Shown: positions 24,915 to 33,574, numbered from the stretch's first letter. The stretch is DNA of 64,000 nt from Verrucomicrobiota bacterium (GCA_020630975.1 JAHDID010000006.1:1-64000); one strand, 5' to 3'. The notes: generated by a model not told the origin, from the letters alone. Numbers and translations: made by a program.

Positions 24915-26210
24915 CTAGATCGACATCGGCCGATCCGCTCCGGCAAATGCGGTTTCGTCCTGTAGCCCTAGTTGGTGCAATAAAGTGAGATACAAATCGC
25001 CCATCCGGTGTGCGAGCGTCCCTTTTCGATCCGTCGCCACATGCTGGCCATGCTCGAATCCACCGCCCGCTACCAGTGTCGGCAGATCATCGTTAGCGTG
25101 CCGATTGGCATCTCCCATGCCGGTGCCATACAGCACGATCGTCGTATCCAGTAAGGGGCGTTCCTCAGCATCGGTTTTGGTTTTTAGCTGGCTCAAAAAG
25201 CGATCCAGATGCTTCAGATGCTCGGCCTCGACACGGATCAGGTCGCGGATCATTTCGGGGTCATTCCCATGGTGAGACAGGCCATGGTAGCCGGCACGCA
25301 GTGTCTCACCATCGATCGTAAATACCTGCCCAAGCCCTGCGAGAAACATAGTAGCCACCCGAGTCGCATCCGTCTGGAATGCCAAAGCTACCAGATCGTA
25401 CAATATCCCTTCGGCCTCCAGCATCAGCGTAGGCGAGATGGGATCGTATGGCGGCAGTTGGTAGTCCACCTTCTTTTGAGGCTTTTGCAGATGTCGCCTC
25501 TGCCGCTCCATGCGCTGCTCCATCTCCCGCACAGAGGTGAAATATTCGTCCAGCTTACTCCTGTCAGTCGCACTGGCCGTTTTCTGCAACCGGCTAGCCT
25601 CATCGAGCACGGTGTCGAGGACACTGCCACCGCTACGCAGCAGGTAGTCGGTGCGCCGACGGTCATCCGCCGAGGAGAAAAGCTGCTTATAGATCACACT
25701 CGGCCGCTCGATCATCGGCAGTGGTACGCCCTGCCGATTGTAGCTCATCTTCTGGATCGATGGGATGCCTCCAGCACACAGCTGAAATGAGGGAATCCGA
25801 GTAAAGGGTGCGATCTTCTCAGCAGCCACCTGATCTAGGGAGATCGAGCCGACCTTCGGCCCACAGAGGAAATTATCCCAATTGCCATGGCCATTACCCG
25901 CCCGGTGATCTAGCCCTGAAAACACAGTGAAATCATCTCGGTGTTGAGCTAAATGCTGAAGATGCTCAGACATCGCATAATCCCTGCCTACCTCTTTGGG
26001 ATAAAAAGCTGGACGATAAAAGCCCAGATTCGCCCCCACACAAAACAAGCGCTTGGCTGGTGCTTCGGGCGCTACTGCCTGAGTCGCCACACGGCTAGAA
26101 AGACTGGCCACCTCTCCACGCACCGACTCAAGGGCCGGCAAAGCCATCGATATACCAGTCGCCCGCAGAAATCGGCGCCTCGAGGTAGCTTGATTCAGTA
26201 CATTCATCAC
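24915..26210 (-). CDS. Tat-exported DUF1552 protein
   Basis: A 431-residue protein starting MMNVLNQATSRRRFLRATGI, with a twin-arginine signal (SRRRFLRATG), so it is probably exported folded, perhaps with a cofactor. The DUF1552 signatures GHGNWDNFLCGPKVGSISLD and TLRAGYHGLSHHGNDPEM, together with a metal-ligand-like pattern (VLYGTGMGDANRHANDDLP), resemble alkaline-phosphatase/sulfatase-superfamily active sites. It is the upstream member of the DUF1552-DUF1592 operon. Family members have no proven activity. Confidence 0.93.
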   Translation of the reverse strand: MMNVLNQATSRRRFLRATGISMALPALESVRGEVASLSSRVATQAVAPEAPAKRLFCVGANLGFYRPAFYPKEVGRDYAMSEHLQHLAQHRDDFTVFSGLDHRAGNGHGNWDNFLCGPKVGSISLDQVAAEKIAPFTRIPSFQLCAGGIPSIQKMSYNRQGVPLPMIERPSVIYKQLFSSADDRRRTDYLLRSGGSVLDTVLDEASRLQKTASATDRSKLDEYFTSVREMEQRMERQRRHLQKPQKKVDYQLPPYDPISPTLMLEAEGILYDLVALAFQTDATRVATMFLAGLGQVFTIDGETLRAGYHGLSHHGNDPEMIRDLIRVEAEHLKHLDRFLSQLKTKTDAEERPLLDTTIVLYGTGMGDANRHANDDLPTLVAGGGFEHGQHVATDRKGTLAHRMGDLYLTLLHQLGLQDETAFAGADRPMSI

Positions 26211-26279
26211 ATGGACCCTAAGAGCCCTGCGAGGTCATGGAAAGGTACGCTATCAACCCATACCCAAACAGGCGATGGA

Positions 26280-26939
26280 CTAATCTACCAACCAATCTCT
26301 GACGGCCTGGACATTGGGAAACTCCGGTATCCACGCCAAGTCTTCCGGCAAATCCGTAGTGAACTCGCAGCGCATCCGCACAGGATGCGCCCCAGAGTCG
26401 ATCGCGGCATGCTGATTGTATATCCGGTCGTCGACTAGAATCGTCTCATCAGGCTCTAGCCCATACCGCTGGTAGCAGTCCTTCAGCATATCCGTCTTGG
26501 CATTATCGTGCATGAATTCTCCATGCTGAACGCACTCGATGACTAAGAAGTCGGTCACAGGAGACAGAATATCAGTCAGATAAGCCTTTTTCTTCTCCAC
26601 ATCGAAAGTCGCCGACATAGTGAACTGGCGGTAGCCTCGCTCATTTAGCTCCTTGAGCACCTCGATCACATTGGGATACAAAGGGCGATTGGTGAAAAAA
26701 CTCTGATCCGCACAAAAATCTCGATCCATCTCCGTGCCCAACTCAGGGTGAGTCTTCAGCTCGAGCGCGCCATACTCAGGCACGATGGGCAGCACCTCGG
26801 GTAGCTGCTCCCACTGCATCGATCCATAGCGTTCCCTGTAGTTCGAGTGCTGGGTCAGAAAATGAAAATAAGCGAAATTGAGATCCGCTAAGACCCCATC
26901 GACATCCCAGAAGATGTTTTTGATTTTGGTGCGATCCAT
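26280..26939 (-). CDS. HAD-superfamily hydrolase
   Basis: A 219-residue HAD-type phosphatase. Motif I is FWDVDGVLADLN (nucleophile Asp and acid/base Asp). Motif II is TMSAT. A Lys follows in HDNAKTDML, and motif IV is ILVDDRIYNQ. The cap region between motifs I and II is helical (RYGSMQWEQLPEVLPIVPEY). Substrate class cannot be read from sequence; sugar-phosphate, nucleotide or protein phosphatase are all possible. ATG 26939 is chosen because it directly precedes the motif-I strand. It lies near the RNA-repair genes but is separated by an opposing small ORF, so a shared role is not supported. Confidence 0.88.
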   Translation of the reverse strand: MDRTKIKNIFWDVDGVLADLNFAYFHFLTQHSNYRERYGSMQWEQLPEVLPIVPEYGALELKTHPELGTEMDRDFCADQSFFTNRPLYPNVIEVLKELNERGYRQFTMSATFDVEKKKAYLTDILSPVTDFLVIECVQHGEFMHDNAKTDMLKDCYQRYGLEPDETILVDDRIYNQHAAIDSGAHPVRMRCEFTTDLPEDLAWIPEFPNVQAVRDWLVD

Positions 26940-27020
26940 TGTGGCAATAGTGCGGTGGTTACAAAGGAACTCCCCCATTGTAGTTAGAGCCCTCCCAACC
27001 GCCCGCTACACTACGCAGCG

Positions 27021-27185
27021 ATGACACCTCGCAAACTCATTTCTTTCGCTCTATTCACCCTGAATCTACTCCCCATCTATGGCATCACACTAGCCAGCGC
27101 CGAAGGTAATTACGGAAATTTCGTCTTCATGTGCTACTCCATCCTAGGACTCACACTCATGGGATGGCTGGTAGGAGATTACTGA
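27021..27185 (+). CDS. Small membrane protein, 54 residues
   Basis: An ATG-initiated frame of 54 codons that encodes two hydrophobic segments (about residues 7-26, LISFALFTLNLLPIYGITLA, and about 34-51, FVFMCYSILGLTLMGWLV) joined by a short polar loop SAEGNYGN, so a two-pass small inner-membrane protein. Its 3' end overlaps the convergent HD-Pnk gene by 29 bp. Such proteins occur in many genomes as unannotated ORFs. No homologue is recognised, and coding status is inferred from hydrophobic patterning only. Confidence 0.45.
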   Translation: MTPRKLISFALFTLNLLPIYGITLASAEGNYGNFVFMCYSILGLTLMGWLVGDY

Positions 27186-28407
27186 CACAGCGCGCATGTG
27201 CCTCCCAGTAGTCGGGCCACTGCCAGGTGTGATACTGCTTTTCAATGACCGATGCAGGCACCTGCTTCTGCGCACTTCTATCCCGGTTGCGAGACTTGGC
27301 GGTACGGGGATCGACGCATAAAGGCAAAACTCGTGTGTAGGCGTGGTAATCGTGTGCCAGATCGATCACCATCGACCGCATATCGCGTCTCAGGGTGGTA
27401 CTATCCCAGCAGACATCGTGCTTGGCGCGCAGCGCGACTCGCAGGCGCTCTTTTGCCTCTTGTAGCACTCGTCCATTCCGACTTTGATCGGACTCACTAC
27501 CAGTCAGCTCTGCGCGGATCTCATCCAGACTTATGATGGTCGCGCCCTCTGCGGCTAGAGACTCACACACTGTACTTTTACCACTACCACTGGGCGCCGA
27601 TAGGATCGTCACCACTGAGTGATGCTCTCGGTGCTGCCAGCTACGAGCCAAGGCCTCCTCAGGGCAGTGGATCTTTCCACGCTCATAGTCGTAGATACCG
27701 ACATCTAGGCCATACTGATAGGCGACGCTCCCTACAGCCATCTCAGCCCCCAAGACATCTCGCCAATGCCGGTAGGGATCGACATCCTGCCACAACTGAA
27801 CCGGAAACCCCTCTGCCTCGATCCTGAAATACTCCAAGATCTCAAGCTGCCCCTGCAAATCCGAGCAATCACGCCCCCGCAGGTCGCACTGCTCAAAATA
27901 GTAAAGCCAACGCAGATCCACACCCCGTGCCAATCGAGAGTAAGCAGACTGCCCTGCCGACCTGAGCACCAATTTTTTCGGCTCGTGGTGCAGACGGATG
28001 ATTGCAAGAGCCAGAGACTTTTCAGCTGCAGACACCGCTAGACGATCCAATAGCGGCACCACATACGAGCGCCCACGCTCTGCATGCCGTGGTGAAGTGA
28101 TCCGGATACGCCCTGAGATCTCTTCTTCGCGAGTGGTGAGCACCTTACCTATATCGTGCAGAGCTGCCCCTAGGACCAAGCCCACCACCTCCCCTGGACT
28201 GGCAGGGCAATCGCCCGACCGCAGTAGGTCGAACATCTCCTCCAAGACCATCTCGGTGTGGACCCGTACACTACCCTCGGCATGCCATTCGGCATCCTGG
28301 GGCGTCTCATCCAGCTGCTCGATGAGCGGTATAAACGAAGCCAGCGTATCGAGTAGACTCGACGCAGCGGGAAAAGTACCCGCACGGATATCTTCTATCA
28401 GCTTCAT
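27157..28407 (-). CDS. HD phosphohydrolase/polynucleotide kinase fusion (HD-Pnk type)
   Basis: A 416-residue RNA end-healing enzyme. The N-terminal HD domain (about residues 45-240) shows metal ligands in VRVHTEMVLEE, ALHDIGKV, PRHAERG and RLHHEPKKL. The C-terminal P-loop kinase has VTILSAPSGSGKSTVCES, catalytic SLDEIRAELTG, substrate-binding WDSTTLRRDMR and lid RNRDRSAQKQVPASVI, closely resembling the T4-Pnk/Pnkp kinase family. In characterised HD-Pnk enzymes the HD domain removes 2',3'-cyclic or 2'/3' phosphates and the kinase phosphorylates 5'-OH ends. The ATG overlaps the ligase stop by one base (TGATG), so the two are translationally coupled. This makes a heal-and-seal unit. Confidence 0.9.
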   Translation of the reverse strand: MKLIEDIRAGTFPAASSLLDTLASFIPLIEQLDETPQDAEWHAEGSVRVHTEMVLEEMFDLLRSGDCPASPGEVVGLVLGAALHDIGKVLTTREEEISGRIRITSPRHAERGRSYVVPLLDRLAVSAAEKSLALAIIRLHHEPKKLVLRSAGQSAYSRLARGVDLRWLYYFEQCDLRGRDCSDLQGQLEILEYFRIEAEGFPVQLWQDVDPYRHWRDVLGAEMAVGSVAYQYGLDVGIYDYERGKIHCPEEALARSWQHREHHSVVTILSAPSGSGKSTVCESLAAEGATIISLDEIRAELTGSESDQSRNGRVLQEAKERLRVALRAKHDVCWDSTTLRRDMRSMVIDLAHDYHAYTRVLPLCVDPRTAKSRNRDRSAQKQVPASVIEKQYHTWQWPDYWEAHARCVSNLLPAIP

Positions 28408-29039
28408 CACGCAGACGGTGCCAATTGGTTGGGGATGATCTCGGCAAACATCCAGTGTTGATCAGTCTGCACATGGCCCTTGCGAACCCACTTAGCCAAC
28501 GAACGGCTGAACTCGCTAAACTCAAAGCTATCCACCACACGTACCACGTATCCCTCCTGAGTACTCGTATCGATAGTCAGGGACTCGACGAAATCTTGAT
28601 CATACGGGCCACGATAGAGCTCGGGCACAGTCACCAGTCCGAGCCGCTCGGCCCAGTCGAGCGTATCGTCCCAGCTCAGCGCCACATTCTCCTCTGTCCA
28701 TATCGAAAACAAATAGAAGTAACTCGCCAGCCTATCGTAGCGCACCGAGTGCTGTGCGTAGACATTCTCCCCACACAGGCGCCAGCCCTCTGGGATCTGA
28801 TGGGCGATTCCACCATGGAGCGCCTTCACCCAGTCACGCGACGGATGGTGACGCCCATCCACAGATCGAGCGTGGATCGCGTCGGGGTACATCGTAGTAT
28901 TTTCCCCGTCCATCTTCTCCGTCACCACCACCTCGCGACCATGGAACTGACTGACATCGGCGAGAAACGCATCGTCCGACGTTCCGCCTGGCGACCATGG
29001 CAAGTGCGAAGTCCTAGGATATTTGATCAGTGAACTCAT
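28407..29039 (-). CDS. ATP-dependent RNA ligase (Rnl family)
   Basis: A 210-residue nucleotidyltransferase-fold ligase. Motif I is TEKMDGENTTMY, with the adenylated Lys in K-M-D-G. Motif III is LCGENVYAQHS, followed by FYLFSIW. Motif IV is EGYVVRVV and motif V is KWVRKGHV. It is short, with essentially no additional C-terminal domain. It would seal RNA ends prepared by the coupled HD-Pnk downstream (1-bp overlap). Family members act on nicked or broken RNAs such as tRNAs cleaved by ribotoxins; the physiological target here is unknown. No toxin gene targeting tRNA is next to the pair. Confidence 0.9.
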   Translation of the reverse strand: MSSLIKYPRTSHLPWSPGGTSDDAFLADVSQFHGREVVVTEKMDGENTTMYPDAIHARSVDGRHHPSRDWVKALHGGIAHQIPEGWRLCGENVYAQHSVRYDRLASYFYLFSIWTEENVALSWDDTLDWAERLGLVTVPELYRGPYDQDFVESLTIDTSTQEGYVVRVVDSFEFSEFSRSLAKWVRKGHVQTDQHWMFAEIIPNQLAPSA

Positions 29040-29258
29040 GACAGGGAATCTTGTGATTTAAAGAAATGGTAGCCGCGCTTTTCCTCTGGCGATCATTTGT
29101 GACTCCAAAATCACCCCTTGAGCACGAATTAGTTAAGAAAACTTAAACTTTTTTCTCTAACTGATATGAATTAACATGATCTCTCTAGCTTCTGGCTTAT
29201 GATGCGAAATCCTTGGCAGGAGAAACTCGCAATGGGGGTTGGCTAGTCTCGAGTGTCT

Positions 29259-30581
29259 ATGAAATTTAAAATCGATGGTTTGGTGTGTGCTGGCATCCTA
29301 TTGCTGGCGTTATTTTTGTTTCACTCCTTCGGGGGGAAGAAGGCTTCGTCTAAGAAGCCCAAACTAGCCAGTGCAGGCTCATCAGCAGGAATGTCAGAGG
29401 GCGCTACAGCTGGTGAGCGTGGCTTCACTGCCGCCGGTCTACCAGGGGTCAACCCGCTAGATGGCGACGGCAACCCCACTCAATCCCTAACCGGGCTCAC
29501 ACCAGATCCCAATGCGGCACCTGAAGCCGCCGTAGAAGAGGAAAACCACTCTGCACCATACGGCACAGCCGACCTAGCCGAAGATCTAGCCGAGATCGCC
29601 GCAGCTCAGAAAGCCCGAGAGATCCGCAACGTGGTGTTACCTACAGACAATCGACAGATATTTGGTAAGCAAGCCGATTCCCAGCCCAACTTCTACATGT
29701 ATGTCGATCGATACATCGATGGAGTCAATACTCGCCCCTGGACCGGCGGTAAATACGGCTACGTGCGTACCCCTCGCAAGACTGCCATCGGCAAGGTCTA
29801 TACCCGACTCCATGAGGGCATCGACATCAAGCCCGTGAAACGAGACAAATCTAACAACCCACTGGACGATATCTATGCCCTCAGCGATGGCAAAGTGGTC
29901 TATGTGAACTCTTCCTCCGGAGCGAGTAACTATGGCAAATACCTCGTGATCAGGCACGACTGGCCAGAGGGCCCGTTCTACACCCTCTACGCCCACCTTG
30001 CCTCTGCTTATGTGTCCACCGGAAAGACGGTGAAGGCCGGCGATAAGGTAGCCAGGATGGGATATACCGGAAAGGGGCTAAATCGCGAACGCTCCCACCT
30101 CCACCTAGAGCTGGCGTTCATGACGACCGATCGCTATAACTACAGTTATAACAAAAACATCCACCGCAACTACAGTGGTCTCAATCTAATCGGCATGGAT
30201 GTCGCCCGCTTTTTAGAAGAGTATCAGGATAATCCCAGCCTGACTCTCCGAGAATTCCTCGACGGCGAGGAGCCCTACTTCAAGGTCCACACTAGCTCCG
30301 CTAAAAAACCTGGTATTCTCAAACGCCACCCATTCCTCGGCAAGAATATGCAGAATGAGAGCAAGGTGCAGAGCTGGGAGATCACCTTCAACCGCGCTGG
30401 CGTTCCGCTCTCCTTTGAGCCTATCGAAGAGGATTCGATGTCGACCAAAGTCGTCTGGGTAAAAACCGTTAACACCAATCACTCCTACCTCACTTCCGGC
30501 CGACTCTCTGGCAGCGGCAGCAAAGCCAGCTTAACATCCAGCGGTACTCGCTTTGTGGATCTGCTCACAGAGAAATTCTAA
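29259..30581 (+). CDS. M23-family metallopeptidase (LytM-like)
   Basis: A roughly 440-residue envelope protein. One N-terminal membrane anchor (GLVCAGILLLALFLFHSF) is followed by a low-complexity linker (to about 110) and an M23/LytM domain. Zinc and catalytic motifs are seen in RLHEGIDIKPV (H-x3-D), LYALSDGKVVYV and SHLHLELAF (H-x-H). The GxTGKGLNRERSHLHLE arrangement is typical of active enzymes. It likely cleaves peptidoglycan cross-links in the periplasm. About 150 residues after the domain have no recognised family. The start is ATG 29259; a GTG two codons earlier is possible. The 219 bp upstream contain A/T-rich blocks suitable for a promoter. Confidence 0.88.
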   Translation: MKFKIDGLVCAGILLLALFLFHSFGGKKASSKKPKLASAGSSAGMSEGATAGERGFTAAGLPGVNPLDGDGNPTQSLTGLTPDPNAAPEAAVEEENHSAPYGTADLAEDLAEIAAAQKAREIRNVVLPTDNRQIFGKQADSQPNFYMYVDRYIDGVNTRPWTGGKYGYVRTPRKTAIGKVYTRLHEGIDIKPVKRDKSNNPLDDIYALSDGKVVYVNSSSGASNYGKYLVIRHDWPEGPFYTLYAHLASAYVSTGKTVKAGDKVARMGYTGKGLNRERSHLHLELAFMTTDRYNYSYNKNIHRNYSGLNLIGMDVARFLEEYQDNPSLTLREFLDGEEPYFKVHTSSAKKPGILKRHPFLGKNMQNESKVQSWEITFNRAGVPLSFEPIEEDSMSTKVVWVKTVNTNHSYLTSGRLSGSGSKASLTSSGTRFVDLLTEKF

Positions 30582-30856
30582 GTCGCTTCAGCCAAGCGCG
30601 TCTCCACTCCTCGATCGCCCCAAGTTGGCTGAGGCATGCTCGCTGGTCGGCACCTGTGTTTGGGAGCGCTTTCTGGAACCAACTTAATATCTCCATAAGA
30701 ACTGAGCGGTAGCTCGGGGTCTATTGGACTTAAGAAATAGCCGTAGCCGCCCCCACTCCAAAACAGTCTGGCACAGACCTATCTGCGCCCTACACCAAGG
30801 GCCGCCTTCACCGGTCGAATGTGATTTTTACCAGCGTAACGTTGTCTCCTAAACAC
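30582..30856 (+). other. Non-coding gap with strong secondary-structure potential
   Basis: No convincing gene is present between the peptidase stop and the coiled-coil protein. Several nested inverted repeats are visible: AAGTTGG about 30621 with CCAACTT about 30680, GAGC-GGTA-GCTC, CTATT...AATAG and GTCTG-GCA-CAGAC. The block ends at a strong terminator (30857-30893). This could be a structured, terminated small RNA on the plus strand or just a long 3' UTR. It does not match conserved signatures of 6S, SRP, tmRNA or RNase P that I could test by eye. Confidence 0.3.
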
Positions 30857-30893
30857 AAAAAAATCGGACTCCGCGAAGAGCCCGACTTTTTTT
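30857..30893. terminator. Bidirectional intrinsic terminator
   Basis: A-run (30857-30863), stem TCGG-A-CTC (30864-30871), loop CGCGAA, GAG-C-CCGA (30878-30885), then a T-run (30887-30893). The A- and T-tracts flank the stem on both sides, so it can terminate both the plus-strand transcript from the peptidase side and the minus-strand gene ending at 30946. Confidence 0.85.
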
Positions 30894-30945
30894 GATACAA
30901 GTATTGCTGGAAAGTGTGTTTTGACTTCTTACAAGACAAAGCAGG

Positions 30946-31317
30946 CTATCTGGCCAGTTGCAGGCGCTCGATAGTCTGATTGAGGCGGGAAATTTCTTGG
31001 CGAGTGACTTCTAGACTATCCATCACCTCGGGATTCACACCCTGCGCAGGAGCCTCACCTGCCACACGGAGGACGCCCTCTCCCTCGGGGAGGCTAAATT
31101 CTACGATCTTGTCTTCATCGCTGAAAAGATGGTCCAGCTTGCCGCTAAGAGTGTCGTGCAGACGCTCGGCATAGCTGATCAGCGCGCTCTCCATCTCCTC
31201 GACTCGATCCTGCATCTCGCTCACCTGCTTTGCCAGGCGGACGGTCTGCTCGTGATGGATAGGAAACCTTTCGTTGGCTGAAAGTGAGGGCACAGAGGAA
31301 GAATCTTCAGGAATCAT
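30946..31317 (-). CDS. Small coiled-coil protein, unknown function
   Basis: A 123-residue acidic protein without signal or membrane segments. Residues about 22-65 (HHEQTVRLAKQVSEMQDRVEE and on) and the last 25 (VTRQEISRLNQTIERLQLAR) have heptad-like spacing of hydrophobic residues, suggesting coiled coils around a short beta-like middle (IVEFSLPEGEGVLRVAGE). It is superficially reminiscent of SlyX-type coiled-coil proteins, without clear homology. It is monocistronic, with an A/T-rich upstream gap (31318-31436) and a strong terminator downstream. Confidence 0.7.
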   Translation of the reverse strand: MIPEDSSSVPSLSANERFPIHHEQTVRLAKQVSEMQDRVEEMESALISYAERLHDTLSGKLDHLFSDEDKIVEFSLPEGEGVLRVAGEAPAQGVNPEVMDSLEVTRQEISRLNQTIERLQLAR

Positions 31318-31436
31318 AAAACTGGATCGGTTATCGGTGAACTTTTATTAATTTACCTTAAATATTTTAAAACCACAATCCTGTTTTACATAAAAATTTT
31401 AAAAATTTAGATTTTTTTGGGAGTTGTGGGGATAAA

Positions 31437-32414
31437 TCAGACCTGTATCTCCACCTGTGAGGCCCAATCATGGTTATCCAAATACCAGTCGATCGTCGTA
31501 TCGAGTCCTTCACGTAGATCGACTTGGGGTTCCCAGCCCAGCTTCTCACGAGCTTTATCGATATTCGCACTAGTATCCTTCATGTCTGCAGAGTGAGGCG
31601 GCTGCCAATCGATCACAGCTTTCTTGCCCAATCGCTCTTCCATGTGGTGAATGAGATCGATCAGAGACACGGGAGCTTTTCCGCCACCGAGATTATAGAT
31701 CTCATACCCTTCATTTTGGGCGCCTAGGATCGTGCCCGACGCAATATCATCGACGTAGGTGAAGTCTCGCGTCTGAGTCCCGTCGCCGTACAGGGTGATC
31801 GGCGTGCCCTCCTGGATCCATTTGATAAAGCGAAATGGGGCCATATCCGGCCTCCCAGCAGGGCCGTAGACTGTGAAATAACGGAAAATCGCCACATCGA
31901 TATCAAAGAGGTGGTGATATGTGTAGCACATCACCTCTGCGGCTTTCTTCGACGCTGCGTAGGGAGACAGAGGCCGGTCGACCGGCAGTGTCTCGACAAA
32001 AGGCATCGGCTGCCCGGCGTAGAGAGACGATGTCGAGGCCAGGATCTTCTTTTTCACGCCGAACTCACGCATCAGCTCCAGCAGATTCAGACAGCCCTGC
32101 GCATTCGACTGCAGGTAGACGTGTGGATTTTCGATCGAGTATCGCACCCCTGCCCTAGCGCCCAGATTAAACACGGCATCGAATTCATTCTCCTCGAAGA
32201 TAGGCCTCACCTCAGCCATCCGCCCCATGTCGCCCCCCCGAAAGGTAAAACCATCCATAGCCTGCAGCTGGTCGAGACGATACTGCTTCAGCCGCAGGTC
32301 GTAGGCATCGTTCAGATTATCAAAGCCAACCACCTCTACCCCATCCTCCAGGAGTAGCTGTGCGGCACGCGATGCGATGAAGCCTGCGGCTCCTGTGAGA
32401 AAGACTTTTTTCAT
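31437..32414 (-). CDS. NAD-dependent sugar-nucleotide epimerase (UDP-glucuronate 4-epimerase-like)
   Basis: A 325-residue extended SDR. The NAD-binding GAAGFIAS motif follows the first strand, and the catalytic YAASK pentapeptide is in LSPYAASKKAAEVMCYTYHH. NLGARAGVRYSIENPHVYLQSN and FRYFTVYGPAGRPDMAPFRF are hallmark segments of UDP-glucuronate 4-epimerase/WbpP-like enzymes. It would supply UDP-galacturonate (or a related UDP-sugar) for surface polysaccharide. It lies at the downstream end of the polysaccharide region, separated from the main run by plus-strand genes, so it may have its own promoter. Confidence 0.9.
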   Translation of the reverse strand: MKKVFLTGAAGFIASRAAQLLLEDGVEVVGFDNLNDAYDLRLKQYRLDQLQAMDGFTFRGGDMGRMAEVRPIFEENEFDAVFNLGARAGVRYSIENPHVYLQSNAQGCLNLLELMREFGVKKKILASTSSLYAGQPMPFVETLPVDRPLSPYAASKKAAEVMCYTYHHLFDIDVAIFRYFTVYGPAGRPDMAPFRFIKWIQEGTPITLYGDGTQTRDFTYVDDIASGTILGAQNEGYEIYNLGGGKAPVSLIDLIHHMEERLGKKAVIDWQPPHSADMKDTSANIDKAREKLGWEPQVDLREGLDTTIDWYLDNHDWASQVEIQV

Positions 32415-32527
32415 GCTCGATGGTTCGATTGAACCCCAGTCCCTTACTGCCAGCTGGGCTTTCCAGCAAAAAGGAATTTGGCAATTTAGTTAATATTAGT
32501 TAATCTGTTCGAAAAAGTAGTAATATC

Positions 32528-33574
32528 GTGAGCATTCCCGAAATCGCCCTGCGCTACATCTCCAAGATCGAAGCTATCTCCGGCCAGGGGGGACACCGAT
32601 CTACCTACCGAGCGGCCTCTATCCTGCACCACGGCTTCGGTCTGTCAGGCGACGATGCCCTAGCCGTGCTGCTGAACTGGAATGAGGCCTGTGCCAGCCC
32701 TCCATGGTCCGAGCACGCCCTGCGGCACAAGCTAGTGTCAGCTCAGGCCATGCAGTCGGATCGCCCCTTTGGCTACCTACTCAGCGAGCACCAGCGACGC
32801 GAGGCAGGCCTGCCGACTGCCCCAGAGCTCGTATCAGCTCCGAGCTACCCTCCGCGTCCACGTCGACCGCGCTGGCCCAAGATGGACCTCGAGCGTGTGA
32901 TCCGCCTACTCGAGACAGATCTCGTCACCCGCGAACAATTACAATCCAGCTCGCCCACACCGCTCAGTGAGCTCCCCTCCAGCGAGCGTATCATCGAGCA
33001 GCTCTTCTGCCTAGGAGAAGAGTCTCAGCCCTACCTTTGCCTCGGCAAAAGCGTCTACCAAGCAGAGAGCCAGATCTGGCACAAATGGCAGGGCCGGCTC
33101 GACACCGAGCCATGGGAACTGATCGTGCCCAATCCCATGCACGGCTCGCGCGGAGCTACCACTACCGGCAAGCGCTCCCCTCGCGCCAAAGCCAATGTCA
33201 AAACCCGCCGCTACATCGTCATCGAATGCGATTTCTCTCCCGATGTGCACGAGGAGTTGTTCGAAGTGCTAGAGGAGTTTGGCATCGGCGTGCATGACCT
33301 ATGCGCGACCATACTCGCCCACCTTTCTCAGAGAGCGCCTCTAGCCATGGCCGTGTTTTCAGGGAACAAAAGCATCCATGGCTGGATCCCTGTGCTAGAT
33401 GCCTCGCGCAGGGTGCAGATCGATTTTTTCAAACAAGCCTGTCGACTCGGCGCAGATCCCCAGATGGCCCAGCGCCACCAGTGGACTCGCTTTCCTGGTG
33501 GAACCCGTACAGATAACGGCCAGCGACAGACCATCGAGTACTATGACCCTCGGTCTGATTGGCTGGCCGTTTAA
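32528..33574 (+). CDS. Primase-like protein of the archaeo-eukaryotic primase (AEP) type
   Basis: A 348-residue protein with a PriCT-like N-terminal helical module (about residues 20-90: RSTYRAASILHHGFGLSGDDA, then LLNWNEACASPPWSE) and a C-terminal domain with AEP-type motifs. These are acidic motif I in RYIVIECDF (E-x-D instead of the usual D-x-D), motif II in VFSGNKSIHGWIPV (S-x-H) and QWTRFPGGTR near the position of motif III. The combination is known from phage and plasmid replication proteins. No helicase, replication or integrase gene is beside it, so it is an orphan. It starts with GTG. Primase, primase-polymerase or a domesticated role are all possible. Confidence 0.6.
   Translation: MSIPEIALRYISKIEAISGQGGHRSTYRAASILHHGFGLSGDDALAVLLNWNEACASPPWSEHALRHKLVSAQAMQSDRPFGYLLSEHQRREAGLPTAPELVSAPSYPPRPRRPRWPKMDLERVIRLLETDLVTREQLQSSSPTPLSELPSSERIIEQLFCLGEESQPYLCLGKSVYQAESQIWHKWQGRLDTEPWELIVPNPMHGSRGATTTGKRSPRAKANVKTRRYIVIECDFSPDVHEELFEVLEEFGIGVHDLCATILAHLSQRAPLAMAVFSGNKSIHGWIPVLDASRRVQIDFFKQACRLGADPQMAQRHQWTRFPGGTRTDNGQRQTIEYYDPRSDWLAV

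Noticed and set aside
25209-25790. Plus-strand 193-codon frame inside the DUF1552 gene
   Set aside because: Antisense to a well-supported gene with all family motifs; composition (His/Leu/Arg-rich) is typical of an antisense shadow.
30582-30893. tRNA-Sec, tmRNA, 6S or SRP RNA
   Set aside because: None of the conserved elements (T-loop GTTCGA, CCA end with acceptor stem, SRP tetraloop region) could be found on either strand.
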